Below are positions 12,501 to 27,500 of a stretch of 64,000 nucleotides of DNA, one piece after another. The notes beneath the pieces are model-generated. The model had not been told where the DNA came from and did not search any database. It worked only from the letters and a program-made list of their open reading frames with translations. The DNA lies in contig OX439043.1 of the NCBI GenBank assembly GCA_949317995.1, forward strand, positions 7,804,501 through 7,868,500. The letters run 5' to 3'. Origin of the DNA: Acholoe squamosa. Lineage: Eukaryota; Annelida; Polychaeta; Phyllodocida; Polynoidae. How positions within the stretch are numbered: position 1 is the stretch's first letter; every line of letters starts with the position of its first letter. Position numbers and translations under genes: made by a program.

Positions 12501-15500
12501 TATTGAGAATTTTATCATACTGAAGATTACAAAGAGTTCTGTCCCATTCTATTTTCCCTATGAATACATGTGTGATTAACTAATCTATGGGAATTTCAGG
12601 AATGAAGCAATTATTGCAATTTACTAATTGAGTCATTTGTGAAAAACCAAGCAGTAAAAGGCTGAAATTCATTATTTTATAGGCTGTTTAAGTGAAAATG
12701 TATTGGCTTCGAATTCTACTAAACAACCAAATGTGTACATGATTCATTACCTAATACCGTCATGCCTATAGTAGGAAGGGCCACACTCTATTGGGCACAT
12801 CAACTATCATCAAGTTTTGTTTGTTCCCTTCAGTTTTTGAACTATGTGATAACAGAGAAAGTGCTACTCAGTAATGTAAAGTATTTTTGCATTGTTCACA
12901 AGATAGGTCTCCCACAAAGGCAAAGGCTGAATGCCAAGCAATACAGACCAAACAAAACTGTTGCACCTCGACCTTTTGATCAGTCTTTCTCTTACTGAGA
13001 TACAACGATAAGAGTGCAAAAAATAGTTGCTCTTTATATAATGACTCATACAGTAGAAATTCCATTTTCTTTTCTTTTTTTTATTATTTAATAATCACCA
13101 TCTCTTTTCTAGCTTTAAAGAGATTGCAGTCTCACATTTACTAAGATTTTATCTGTAGATAAGCCTTTCTTCAAATAATGAATAAACTGACACACAGGTT
13201 CTGTGGTGTATGGTGGTACTAACAATGATATTATAGTGCTATATTTGTACCATGTGTAAATAAAACAGTTCTATGTACACCCATCTCTAAATTCATACTT
13301 AGATCCAATAGTGGAAGTTAACAGCATGAGACATAATTTTGAAAATCAAAAGGATTCAGTTTTGTCCCATCCAAAACTGTTTCAATTTCTTTCTAAAAAC
13401 AATGTGCTTGTAAAGATTTCATCCCTTGTACCTGCTGATGACTATTCATAATCTGAAGCTTCATAATATACTTAATCATCTTTACAACACAATACAATTT
13501 TGAAGTCATGCAAACAGAAAACCATTCAAAGTACATAATAAAAAGAAAAAAAAAACACAAAATAAAGTGAAGACCAAATTAAATAACTGTAGACTAATTT
13601 TGCCAATTCTCTGTTATGTATGCCTCATAGAAACTTGTGTTTGTCATCATTCAGGATGACCCTGCAGACAGTTATATCTACCCAGATGCTTCCTACTCAG
13701 GGCATGGTCTGCCCATGGCGCGCACCTTCCTCTCCCCCCACCAGAAGTGGATGGCTTCATACGGTGTGGACGGCATGCTCAGTGTGAGATCACTTGGAGC
13801 TCTGGTAAGTATTAAATCCTACTCAGTTAGGGCTTGCTGTTCTGTTATCCTTTTAGTAACACCGTGCAGGAAAAAACTACCCAGAACTGCTTTTAACGGA
13901 GTGATCATTTATTAACAATAGAAAATCCCCCCCACACACACCCCTGAATGGTACCCATACAGGCCCTTTTCACCTAGAGTAACATGTGGGCTTTTTCATT
14001 GAAAACATGCAGGTAAGATAGCTCTGCCCACCCATGGTCAAGGGATCAATAGATTTTGCCCACCCTCTGCCAAGGAGTCAAAATATTTTGCCCATCCCCT
14101 CAAACCCACCACCTCTGCCTATTGTTAAAAAATGACTACTCCTTAAGTAGGGGATAGTTCCTTTCCTGTTACATTGAAAGTGTTTTAAGGCTCAATCATT
14201 CCACCAGGAAAGTTGGTGCAGATGTGAAAAATCTGATTATGCAATACTGGTTGCACTACATTCTTACTTATCAAAACTTAAAATAGGATAACAAAAAAAG
14301 ACATTGAAATATCTTGAGTAGGCTTTAGACACAGGAATCACATCTCTAAATATGATAATTCACATACATATATCTCCCTTTTTTCCAGGAGCGCACAGTT
14401 GATGTGTTCCCCCACAACTACCGTACAGGAGGTGTTGTGGGCTGTGTGTTTGCGGCTGATGGAGCACGTATGTTCACCTGTGGTGGGGACGGTAACCTCA
14501 CCTGCTACAAGTGGAAGTAAGTCCAAACACCCCCCAAACCTGCAAAATACATTAGCCATTTACACTGTTATGATTTACCACTAAATTTTGAATCAAAAGT
14601 TATATTGGAATGTTATTTTATTGATGACAAGTTATAGATATTCTTCTCCTCTCACAGAAGAGGTTACTGAAAGTTTTAATTGAAAAGTAGCTGGTAGGCT
14701 TATAACTGAGTTAAAATGAAAATTAAGACAAAAAAACCTGAGTTAAAATGAAGGCAGGTAAGCCTAAAATAAATGACAACCCTCTATTCTATGATTCCTA
14801 AGTCTTACTAGCTTCAATACAGCAATATTTCATGGAACTCCAGTATATAATTTTGAAAAAGAATAATTAATAGAAATTAGTACTGTTTGTTAAAATTTTG
14901 TTTGATGTTGCCAGTTATGAACATGTTACATTGTTAAGATCAGACTGGCCGGCCCTCGCCACTCCCTGCGTAGGCATAATACCATCACTTAGAATACTAA
15001 ATACATACGGTATATAAACCTAAACCCAAATTAAGCTTGATATGAATTAAAATGCTACCCTGGTGGTTGGTTAAGATGTCCACTTATATTCACACACTCC
15101 ACATCCCACTGTGAGTCGTCGTCACTGACAGCACCTCAATAGTAGATCTACACTCCTTGCTGCTATTACAAATACCAATTTGATCTAATTCTGCATGTAA
15201 AATGTAATGATTTCCTGACAGTAAGTTATTATTTACTAAAGGACACAGAATATTCAGGTACTCTAAAGAATCAAAAAAATCAAAATAGCTATTGTGATGC
15301 GGAAAATATTAAAACGGAAATAGATTTCTTTTGAACAATAATAAGTTTTTCAATGAAAAAGAAATTTTCAACATATATGTTAGATGGAGGGAAAACACAC
15401 AAATGGGTAATTATGAGACTCCTAAACATAATGAAGCTAAATATAGAATTGCTTTGCTCTGAATCATGTTTTGAAATTCTTTACACACTGAAGTATACCA

Positions 15501-18500
15501 CATGTATCTAATTATAATTGGATTACTATTGAACTCCAGGATCATATTGAAATTCTGTGGGGACCAAAAAAAAAAAATAGATGATAGCCTGAATCAGTCC
15601 ACTACATGAACTCAACTGGGAATGATGAGTTAATATTGAGAATTAGCCAAAGGAAAAATGCGCATTTTGATATAAATTCTATTTACCGTAATCTCCCGCG
15701 TAGAAGACGCGGTGCGCGTAGAAGACGCTCCCCAAACTCACGGTAGGCTGGTTCTCGTAGAGGACGCATCCAACCCCCCTGAATCGATTTGAAAAAAAAA
15801 AACCCGTACAAGACGCCCCCCCCCCAACTCAGCAGGGGGGGTTTGCGTATAAGACGCACCCCCGCGCTGCTGGCTATATGAGTTCAAGCTGTCATCGGCA
15901 CACGGTCGGCGTCAAACCCGGCGAGCGCCTGTACACCGCTGCCGCGCTGCTGGCTATATGAGTTCAGGCTGTCATCGGCACACGGTCGGCGTCAAACCCG
16001 CCGAGCGCCCGTCGATACCTCCCGGTCTGCCGAATTGCTGGCTATATGAGTTCAAGCTGTCATCGGCGCATCTTCCCAAATGAGATATTGGAAAACCCCG
16101 CGTATAAGATGCACCCCCAACTTGAAGAAATCCTATAAGACGCACAAGGCATTTGTTTGGCATAGAGGACGCGTCTTATACACGGGAGATTACGGTACTC
16201 AATGAGTGATTCAAAGGCTCATCGCTTATCTTCACATCTATTGTATAATTAATAACAGTGCAAACAAGGAATATTTATTCACAAAGATTATTCCTTGTTT
16301 GCATTTAACACTGTATATATACACCCACCCACCAACCCACACTGAGCCCTCTCACAAGGATCCCACTTATGAGGACATGCAGTTTCTACATTACAGTTTT
16401 GCATCATTCAATAATGAATTCAGAATTTCCATGTAAAAATTCAAAAATGTTTCAACTACCCAAATTTACATCCCTATACCTACCATTGCCAACTTTGGAT
16501 AGTAAATGCATGTCCTCATTATAGGCAGCACGTAGAGACCCAGCTTACACAGCATGCACGGTGCAGGGTTAGTCATGTCTGACTACTGGTAAGTGTTAAC
16601 CGCCCCCACGACCCTGTACCACTGTGTTTAACTCTGTTCGCCTTGTGTCTGTCATGTTAGTTTCTCTGCCAGTGGTCAGCAGAAGGCCAAGTCGGCCGTC
16701 GAGTCGATGCGTGCCAAACAGACGAGTCTGCTGGCTGAGCAGCAGCAAGAGGATGCGGTGGTTAACAATTTGCCGGATTGGTCACCACCAATGACAAGCA
16801 CTCGTCCACTCTCAGAGGCCGAGAAAGTAGAGAAGGTATGTTCCCCGTTTCATCATCTGCACCTGTAGCTATAGGGAAAAAACACATTCAAGAATCCTTC
16901 TGCTGAAAATTTACTCGCAGTGAAATAAAGAATTCAGCGGAGACGTCTTCTTTTGTGGGCGGGGGAGAAAGAAAGAAATAATCTCAGGTATTGAATTGTG
17001 TTCCATTGAAGACAATAGCTTATGATTTATACTTACTAAAATTCCTTCATATAAACTGCTGCTGCATATGGACTTCACCATGAGAACACTATAATCTGTG
17101 CATGAAGGATATGGCTTCTGTTCTTATTGATGGATTTTTAGAAAATTCTACATCACACCTCTCCTACTGAGTCTTACCTGTATGTAAGGTACAGCTTATA
17201 CACATGGCTATAGAGTATTTTAAAAAACAATTCACATCTATAGCATTTGCTGATAGGAATAACAGCCAAAACTACAGGCAAATAGCCAGGTGCACTAGAC
17301 ACTTTGATAATTGTCTATTCAAGGATATATTCACTTATGTTTGTTATTCAAACCTTTCCCTAGGATTATGACGTATGTTCAAAGACAGCGTTTCGTTCCC
17401 TGTCAGTTTACTTTGAAGTTAGCGTTGATCAGTTTTATGCGTTGTGGCAATGGCCATTATTATAGGTAGCAAAACTGCAGGAGAAGAAGAAAGCAGCTGC
17501 TGAAGAAGGAGTAAGCGTTGTGTGACCCATTGTCGTTATTGAATAAATCACCCAATCTGCAACTAACATTGAAGTGCTTGATGGACTAGCGTCCTGCATT
17601 GTTTACACTAACCTACCGTAATCTCCCGCGTATAAGGCGCACCTCGCGTATAAGGCGCACCTAGAGTTCAAGAATAATGTCAAAAACATAAAAAATTCAT
17701 AATTTTGGTTCTACTGAATGTATTTTCAAAATTTAAAAAGCTATGTGTAGCTAGGGCACCCCACATCCCCTTTGACACCCCTATGTCAGATTTTGAGTTA
17801 GGGGGAGTGTAAGATATCAAAAGAAAGCTCTTGGTGTCCCCCTTGTGGATCCAAGAAGTACTAAAACCCCTCGTATAAGACGCGCCTTATACGCGGGAGA
17901 TTACGGTATATTGCAGATCAATGCTTTGCAGCAATAATTATTCTCCTGGAATCCCTTTATCCCCAATAAGAATTCCATCCATCCTTATAAACAGAAAGGC
18001 TTCAGAAAAAGTTTCCCTAAACATATCCAAAGAAATGTATTGTACTTATAAGAAAAAAAATGAGATCAACAAAATTTTTAGTCTTGACTGTATTTGCCTT
18101 ACAATGCCTGGAAGTGCCATTTGAATCAGTCCGCCTGTTCTTTTATCTTTGCCAATTTAAGATAAATCAATGATTGAAATAAGAAGTGAATGAGTGAATA
18201 ACCAGTGTTTACTTTGTACATAGCAGTGAATGACTGCTGTTTTTAGTTTAAGTGCGTTTTGTGTTTTCAAGACAGTAAATCAATTGCATCATTCAGATAC
18301 ATGGAGATGGAAGAGAGTCAATTCCTCTCATATGACAAGGCCTCACCCATGTAAAATGGAGAACATACTACCCAACAAACTTACAGTGCATTAGTATCTG
18401 GTCCATTTTTTAGAATTGGTCAATTACTTACTTCTGTGAATTATTTAGTATGATTGTATTTTGGCCTAAAGCTGTGACATAATAAATTAATGTTTTATTG

Positions 18501-21500
18501 GAAAATGTGTACCCTTTTTGCTACAGGAACAACAAGAAAAGGAGGAGGCAGTAGAAAATGCAATTGAGAATGACATAATCTACTCAACACCAACGCCAAC
18601 CCCTAACGCTGATGCCACCTGGCTGGAACAAAAGGAGTTGGAAGTAAGGGCTTTAAATTTTACTTTATTTTGAACAATATAACATTGAAATTGATGTAGG
18701 TGATGTCCTAGGTGGACAACAGCAGAACAGAAAGCAGTGAGTGGTCATTTCTGTCTCCACTCATATTTTTGATGTTTTAGAGCTGCAGTTACCGTAAAAC
18801 CCCAGTCATAAGCCAGATTTTTTTTCCTTTTTTGGGCCAAAACCAGCTTCTTAATTCCCCCCCCCAACTCTACCTCTGGCTTATGACCGGGGTTTTAATA
18901 CAATGGATTAAAGAGAAAATTGGGAAATTTAGCCCTAAAATCGGCTTATAGGATTTCCCTGAACTCACCCCCCGGCTTATGACCGAGGCCGGCTTATGGT
19001 CAGGGTTTTATGGTAGTTCACATCATATTAGGGAGTGGTCATTATTTATCAACAGGGGGGGGTGGTGGGTTTGAGGGGGGGCGTAAAATTTTCAGACCCC
19101 TCCCAAGGGGGGGGCTAAAAAAATTGTGACCCCTCTTGAGGGGGGGCTAAAATAATTCACCCTCTTTTTAGCTCGTGCGCTACTATAAATCAAAGAGGGG
19201 CGCGAAAACTCTCCGCGCCTCCGCCGCGGGGGGCGCAAAAAATTTCAACTGCTGTCGAGGGGGGCGTAAAAAATTTCCGTGCGTCTGCGCGAAAACCCAC
19301 CACCCCCCTGTTGATAAATAATGACCACTCCCTTAGAGGATATCTTTTCATGTATCATGTATCCTAAAGAGAATAATCCATTTGTGTTCCATGATTCAGC
19401 ATACATGACAAAAGCCTCTTGACATAAAGAGGAGTGACCATATTTGAGCTCAGATACCTTTGTGTCTAGATTTATGTGTATTAAGAATGAACCCCCTTGC
19501 AGCTACTTTGCTATCAACACAATTTTGTAAGGGTCCAGGGAACCATAGTTATGTTGGCTGTTTGCATAACTATCATATCAAGGCTGAGACATTTTGGTGA
19601 TGTTCTACCTAGAACCTAGCTATTCATAAGCTGACCTTATTGAAATGTTGAACTGAAAAACAGTTTTATTTTGTTCTTTGAAAGTGTGGGGTAGGTACTT
19701 GCATGACAGTGGAAGATATGTCTCATTATTGTCTAAAGTTGTTGTGAAATCCATGATAGAGTTCAGATCTAGGATTGACAAAAAAAAGCTTAGAAAGAAA
19801 GTGGTATGACTTGGTAAGCAGAAGTATGAGTTATTGTGTATAAACTGTTAAATGGTTGTAAAATGTTTGTAAGTGTATCTTGGACTAGTGTCGTATGTAG
19901 TTATATTGTAGTTAATGTATTGTGAGTGAATGAATAGGATCTCATTGAGGTCAAAATGAATGGAGTCCAATATGGAGGGGTTCTCAAAAGGAACAATTTT
20001 GAATATCCAGCATTTAGGAGTGGTTCTCAGGAAGAAGAATATGTCGTGGTGATTTTTGTTGTTCTTATAGGATCGCACTACCAATCATTGTTCGTCAGTG
20101 ACATCACAGTTAAGCTTGGTGTCTATACTTTATCATTATTGGGGTTCTGACTGTCCACAGAATCCAGAATCCATTAAAGATATTATCCTAATGTAGCCAG
20201 TCCGGTAGAGTACCAATTCAATCTCTCTACCTTCGGGCTAATGGTCGGTTCGATTTCATGAAAAGAGGAGAAACACTGTAATTCCAGTTTAATAAAAGAG
20301 AAAGGCTTTATTAACAGATGCTATTGTATTTAACATTCAATCCTTTAACTCGTAATTACAGAAGGTTAATGTTACCCGTCTTATAGTCTTTTCAGACAAT
20401 ACACCAACATATAATATTCCACAGATGTGTTCCTAGAAGAACACATGGAGTCAGTGTAAAACAGAGACTAACTTAATTAGCGCCCTATCTGGCTATACCA
20501 GTAGACCATGTGACGGTCCGACTGCAGGAACACCTGCAGGCAGAGCGCCTAATAATCCTGTTACACAACAATGACCTAATTAGTTAATGACTTATGTAAC
20601 ATATACCGGTCGGTTAGCATACCGACGTATACATAGGAACTTAAAGATTACCGATGGTTTATACCCACTTGGCATAAAAACGTTTTCTTTACGTTAAAAA
20701 ACGTTTTTATAGGTTTCCCTATTGGTTATTTGGTTGAAAATTGGTTAAAAGAACGTTTAAAAACGTTTTTTGCCAAGTAGGTAGTTACGCACAGTGGTCT
20801 CGCAGACGCACCCACTACACTAATACACATGCAGGGGTAAACATTAAGATGAACTGTATGTGTGTAAGAAAATCTACTGATGAAATGCCCTCTATAATGA
20901 CATTTTAAACAGACAAAAAACAAAACATGGGTCCAGTCCTAAAATCATGAGCCATTGGCTCCCGGACCAGCGTTACTGTCTACCTCTGATATGTTTTATA
21001 GTGTTTCCTCTATTTTAAATTTTTGGTCCATATCAAATATTGTTGATAACATACATTTCTGAATTATTTAACTCTTTTTAGGCCATCAAAGAAGAAGATA
21101 AGGAATATGCCCACATCAAGAAGGAACTGAGAACAGAGATTCGGGACATGAGGCGTCAGGTAAAATATTACATCATTTACTCTATGAAACAAACAGATCA
21201 CAGGGTCAGCTTTTGACACCCCCTTAAACCATTCAATGCTTAATATTTAAGGGTTTTTACAACTTAAAGTGTTAGCTTGATGGACCCATCCAGTGTCAGT
21301 ATTGATTTGGTGCATGGTAAACAAAAATTTATAGAAATCCCCTAGGTATCATTATAGGTCTAAAATGTTATTAACATACCCAGATCGGGCCTCCCCAGCC
21401 CAAGGCCATCTTTAAAAGGGGTCTATGTCTTGCTTTTCTATCCTCTCTGAGTGTGGGTGGTGTCCGTATGTGCGGGCACTGGCACATATTCGTTCCTTGA

Positions 21501-24500
21501 ATCTCCTCTTTCCTGTCCCCTCTTTCTTACATGTGTCTGGTGTCCATATGCACGGGCACAGGCACATGTATTCCTTTGTGACGTGATGTCTAATGTACTT
21601 TTTCTGCCATGAATATGACCTTAGCTGTCGGCTTGGCGTTAAACAACCATTACTCACTCACTCACATATCCAGATCCAAGCCATGATGAAGGAGAACGAA
21701 GGAGTCCCTGACATAGAGAAGCTGGCACGTCACGAATTTGACCTGGATGTGGAGGAGCAAGCCCGCCTTCAGGCCGAGGCCGATGCTGAAGTAGCCAGGG
21801 TGAGTCCTGTGTATCCATTTTCAATGCTGAAATACCCATAGAGGAGGCAGGAGGAAGAGGGCTGCCATACCTTAGGCTTTGAAAACTTCTTGATTAAGGT
21901 ATCACATAGAGATGAAAAAGCAAAGAAACAAAATTTTACATGTACTTAGATGAATGTACTCATGCTGCACCACATTATGAATCTATTATTTTAATAAATG
22001 TCTAAGTTTGTTTTAAAATCTGGGTTAAGAGTTTTTTTTTTTCATGAAACACTGATATACCAGTCACTGCTATTGTCTTTCATAGATCCGTGATGAAAAG
22101 GAGTTTGAGAATCTGGCTAAGATGTACCTCGCGGACCTCATCAAACAGGAATGCTGGGATGGCATGGAGATCAAAGGTCGCGGAATTATGGTGAGGTCTT
22201 CAACCATACCCTTTCTCGAATAATATTATGTTTTATGCTTGCATAAATCCCTAAGGACTTTCCCTTTTTTTTACAATTGTAATATACTTTTCTTGAAAAA
22301 TGCAAAAAAAGTTGAAATCTGTAATATATGAAATACTGTACAATCATGAGCATTGCTGATCACCTTCAAATCCAGTAAGATCCAGCCAACACTTCAGTCC
22401 CTACCAATTTCAAACACAACTTCCGTCTCAATAACTCTTATCCTCGGTTGTTCTTTAGGCTTTCCACTCTGCCCTTGAGTGCCACAACTACCCGATGCGC
22501 TCCCGCTCCAAGGAGGAGATGAAGAAGCTGTCCAAGGCTGTAGAGCGGCGCCAGGTGGAACTAGCTGAGCTGGCAGTGAGTACCATTCACTTCATCCATG
22601 TTAGCTTACATAAAGAAACCAATGGAACTGAACTTTGTTTTCTATATATTTCCCATATACCATTTACAATCTAATAAGAAACCTTTTATGCCTCTGGTCA
22701 AGGAATGACCAGGAATATAGCTGTTTCATTTTCTGTTAATCACTGCTGACAGTCAAGGGCCTTTACCATATTAGACGTAATTAGCGCACATACCCTAATA
22801 CGCACACACACCCCTTTAGCACTTAATGCACATGATTATTTGAACACAGTATATTGGGTACTGTAATAGTGATATTAAAGGCAACAATGTGGACTGGTGC
22901 AGCATGTTTTCACACCTTGGGGGGGGTGGGGTCATGTCCTATATAGCACCCAGTATTCACACCTACAGGTGTTGCAGCCAATGCAGGTGTGAAGGCTGGA
23001 CTGTAGGAGTACACTTGACAACGTGTCACATTAACACTAGCAGGCATCTGAGTACTTCCATTATAGAACTATATTTTGTGGGGTGTGCACTTATTAGGAT
23101 TAAATTTTGTTTGTGGTTTTTGAGGAAAATATGTTTTTTTAATCGCATAGTGCGCTAACTACGTCGAATAAGGTATGCCTAAATACAGTAAATCCAATAA
23201 TAATCTACAAATCAGGAATGGTAAAAGGTGTGAGGCCCCTCATAAAGGTACCTTCTACCTTGTTAAACCTCATTGTACTAAAGCGACAAAAATTTGATTG
23301 TGAGTTGATATGTATTTGTCTCAAAGTACTTGATTCGAGATATCTTTGTTTTTACTATGATGTTTTTTTTTAAATCTTTCAGGCTCGTAAAGAGTTTGAA
23401 GCCCTACAGAAGCCAAACTCAACAACAGTAAGTCATGTTTCTGCAGTACCTTTAAGATATTTGAGTCCTTCATAATAAAGAATATATTTGTATACTAATT
23501 AGGTGAGGAGTTGGTGTACACAGACAATGCTATCTCTCTCATGGAATATTACCACCTTAAGGACAGCATAATTTACTCTATTCATTACCCATTGTTGTAT
23601 GCAGTTAGTTACACCATGATTATCTGACTATTTAAATGCCATAAAACCCCGGTCAAAAGCCAAATTTTTTTCCCTATTTTTGGCCAAAACCGGCCTTAAA
23701 TTTCCCTCAAACTCTACCCCTGGCTTATAACTGGGGGTTTATTACTATAGATTAAAGAGAAAAGGATTAAAATATAAAGGCCCCAAAACCGGCTTACAGT
23801 TTTTCTGCAAACTCTACCCCGGCGTATGACTGGGGCCAACTTATGACCGGGGTTTTATGATAGTATAAAACTCATATTGTTGGTGGGATGCATGAATAAA
23901 AACAGTGGAGCTAGTTTCCACTACTTATTCAATACATGGCCAACAAAGCAAAGGGGCCTTAGGTTAGGAGACATTATGCTGCCCTTACAATGTGAGAGTC
24001 ATAACCATAATATACCAAATGTAATGACTTTGAATAAGTAACTGATAAAGAGCTTCTTACCTTGAATATCACTAAATTCTACAACTTCTGTAGAATTTAC
24101 TGATGGCATGTGGAATTTGGTAACATTGATATTGCTATATTTCATACAAATAGATAGCAAGCTGTAGATATATGTATTGAAGCTGCCGAACAAACCGCAT
24201 TTTTTTTCATGAAAAGAACTCCTTTCCGGATATTTATGATTTCCCACTTTCCATATGAATAGATATATCAACCAAAAGATAAAGACAATAAGCATGTTAC
24301 TTAAAGATAGGATTATAGAGATATTTAGCAACAATGCCTTGTCCAATGAAATGCAGACGTACCATAAATCTTCTGCATTAATGTCTGGGTTAAATGCGTC
24401 CTGATTGCTAATGGTCCCTATTGATGTCCAAAGTAACATCCCATAGGAGCCACAACTTCAATCATGATATCTACTTGCTACTTTCCTCCTTTACGCCTTT

Positions 24501-27500
24501 AAATCAACTGCGTATGATTGACTGTAAATGTGTTAATCCATAAACCCAACTTACATATTTCTACCCTCTGAATCAGACTGCTACTAGATTACTGCTTCAG
24601 ATGAAGTATCTGAGTTCGGCCAACACCGCCCGAACTATGCCCAATGAGGTGGTGGTACAACTCCGCATGAACTGGCTATAGTCATTCACATAATTCATAG
24701 AATGTGAATGTGACATAAAACATATAACAGTGTTATAGGAAGGCAATTGTTGATGTGTTATTAAATGTTATAGTATAGTATTTGATATGCTTAGGATGGA
24801 CTCCTAAACCATAGTATTCTTCATACCTTCCCTAAGCCCCTTCCCCCTTTCACATTTCATCAAAAGAGAAGCATACGTGGTTACTAAAGTTTAATTCACC
24901 TATTCTCTTTCCTCATAACCTTCCTTCTTAATTGTAAACTCTCCTCACTGTAATACAAAAAAAAAAAAAAGTTGCTTTAAAAAGTAGTAGCGTAAACAAA
25001 TATATATTCATAAAAGGGTAAAATTATAGATTCATTATTCTTTTGTAGGGTATCAAACTATAGAAATAATTTTATGTTTAAAAACTAATTTCCTCATTGA
25101 CGAGCAATAATTGCCTACATCAACATGATATATGTTTTTTTTTCTTATTCTAACGCATGATATTAGCACTCCTCCCATTGTTCTTACAGATAAACAAATA
25201 TTAAAATGTCTTAACTGGGAACTCATCCATTTCTTCTTGTGCTGTACACTTTTTAAGTACACAATCATTCAAAAAACAAAATAAAGGTTAGGTTAGGAAT
25301 GAGGTAGCAGTTATATGTGAACTACTTCTATGGATATGGCAATTTGTTCTTCTTAGAATTTGTACAATATCCTAAGGAACCTGTCACAAGGGTTGATTGT
25401 CTTTTTTTTTCTAAATATTGAGGCACACATTATTAGACAATTCTTGTTTTCTAAATTACATTTAATAAAAACTATACAGAAGAAATGAATGGCTTCACTT
25501 CAAAGATTTGTGACATGTCACAATTCTTTGGTCACTAACACATCTTTATTCAAATGCCCCATCTATGCCACAAAATATATTATTGACTTATATAACTATC
25601 CCAGATATTATGTTACCAATTGTCAACTAAATGTTGTGACATTCTCCATGTACAAACATTTGAGTCACAACCCCTTCCCATTCACAATATCTTTATTTTT
25701 TCATGTATACCTTGATTATTGTCATCAAGGTGCTGATGGTCTTCACATTTCACTGCCCTATGCTAAATCAATGAATATCTCCCAGCTTTTAGAATTCCAT
25801 TGGTTCAGCAGACATGACCTTGACCAATACCTTTCGCACTAAAGAAAAAAAAAACTTTATGAAGATTTGCTGCTTCTTACAAGAAATGTTATAGAATCTG
25901 CTTTTATGGACACGCTTAAATAAACATACGATACTTCAAATTTTACCAAAATATTTTAAATATTGTCTATGTCTTTAAACCGCTAAGATTTGATTCACTT
26001 TCTTGTGAATTTGTATTTTGAAAGCAAGTATTTGTATAGGTTTAGAGGATGAATACATTTCATTCCCCTGTTCCAAAAGTGTCTGAAGTGTATCTTTTCT
26101 AAATCTAGAGAGAAAAACAGAACAGGTTTTACTGGTATATGCTGCATACTGTGTTGGTAGAGTAGGCTTTGCATACTTTGAAAGTGACATGGTATAAATT
26201 ACTTTTTTCAGGCCGATGATGAGCTGAATGAAGCGGAGGATGTAGAGGGAGAGGGCAAGGAGCAGCCATCTACCATGGGAAGTCTTGGTAAGTATTCAGC
26301 GACTTATTATAAATAGTACAACTAATACAGTATGTTTTTAAATAGAGCATGTACATTTAATTGGATGAATTATGTTGTTTGTTACAATTAGATTAATACT
26401 GTTTTTGACTATATTTTGCTCTGCTGGACCAACATGATGTCAGTGAACATAAACACTCTGCACCCAAAACACATTTTTTGTAAGCAACACTCAACGCCAT
26501 TAACTACAGCGCAATGTCAGAAATACATGCAGAAAGTAATTGGAAACAAAGATTTTACATATTCAGCACAGAAGCACAACTACACACACAGATTTACCCC
26601 ACAGCATCAACCACCACATTTGAATTAATCAGAGAGTTAGATTTGGGGGTGTCTATATCCTGTAGACCCCACAGTACCTTACCTTTGATTCAATACAAAT
26701 TTTGAGGCCATGTTCTTAGGTATAGACACCCCTCCATCGTCGGAAGTCTGTATCCCATACAAATGTCCTAAAAGTTTCTATCCTTTACATAGAAATATCA
26801 AATTATAATCTTTGTCAAAGGGGACAATCCTCTCATGGCATTTTCTGTTCAAGTACAGAAATTTTGACTGCCAGTGCGAGAAATTGATATGCATCGACAC
26901 TAGATTCTGCCGTCACGATTTTTCTCAAAAAAGAAACCCTTCAATCACAAATGAAATGCAGTGAAGTTACATGTTTTTTTTTGTTTTTTTTTAGATTATA
27001 GCTAACTGCTGTTCATTCAACTATACACAACACATGAAAACCCTCAGAAACATAAGTTTATGTCATATGGTCAAATAAATGTAACTTGTTACTGTCAATC
27101 AAAATTGAATGTGAAACTTTAAATCAGTGAAAGATTTTTGTATGGTTCAGCATTTTGTGCATCATATATTGAGCAAAAGATATGCCTTGCTTTTTACACA
27201 GAGGTACACATCATGATGTTGTATATTATGTACCATTTTATGTGCATCCCTGCTATAAAGTGTTTAGTTTTGTACTGCTGTTCCAACCCCTGTAATTTAA
27301 ACCCTATCTGATGTTGTACATACCCCTTTTATAGTGGGTTGACCTGAGAGCTGTCCCCTTTAAATGTTGGAATCATATATACCATGTTGGTTTCTTCATT
27401 CCAACATCAGCCAAAGGTAGATGCAGAAAGCCTGGTAAGTGGTGTGCCGGGCACCGAGGCCTCTTGCTCGATATGACTGTGCATCTGGAAGCACGCCACA

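Larger units (their letters stand above)
10103..13654. other. Long CFAP43 intron with two inverted-repeat elements
   Basis: No exon is recognised. It contains a TIR element at 10801-11068 and a TACCGTAA-ended element at 11982-12206; the rest is AT-rich sequence without visible structure. Confidence 0.65.
14517..16660. other. CFAP43 intron with TIR element and palindrome
   Basis: It contains a 514-bp TACCGTAATCTCCCGCG element (15684-16197) and a 60-bp palindrome (16255-16314). I see nothing else supported. Confidence 0.65.
18644..21081. other. CFAP43 intron with three inverted-repeat elements
   Basis: Elements at 18790-19015, 19031-19332 and 20662-20784. The remainder shows no exon or RNA gene. 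Confidence 0.65.

Noticed and set aside
23999-24439. 146-residue minus-strand open frame with a hydrophobic stretch
   Set aside because: AT-rich intronic sequence, no recognisable domain, no splice or polyadenylation context.
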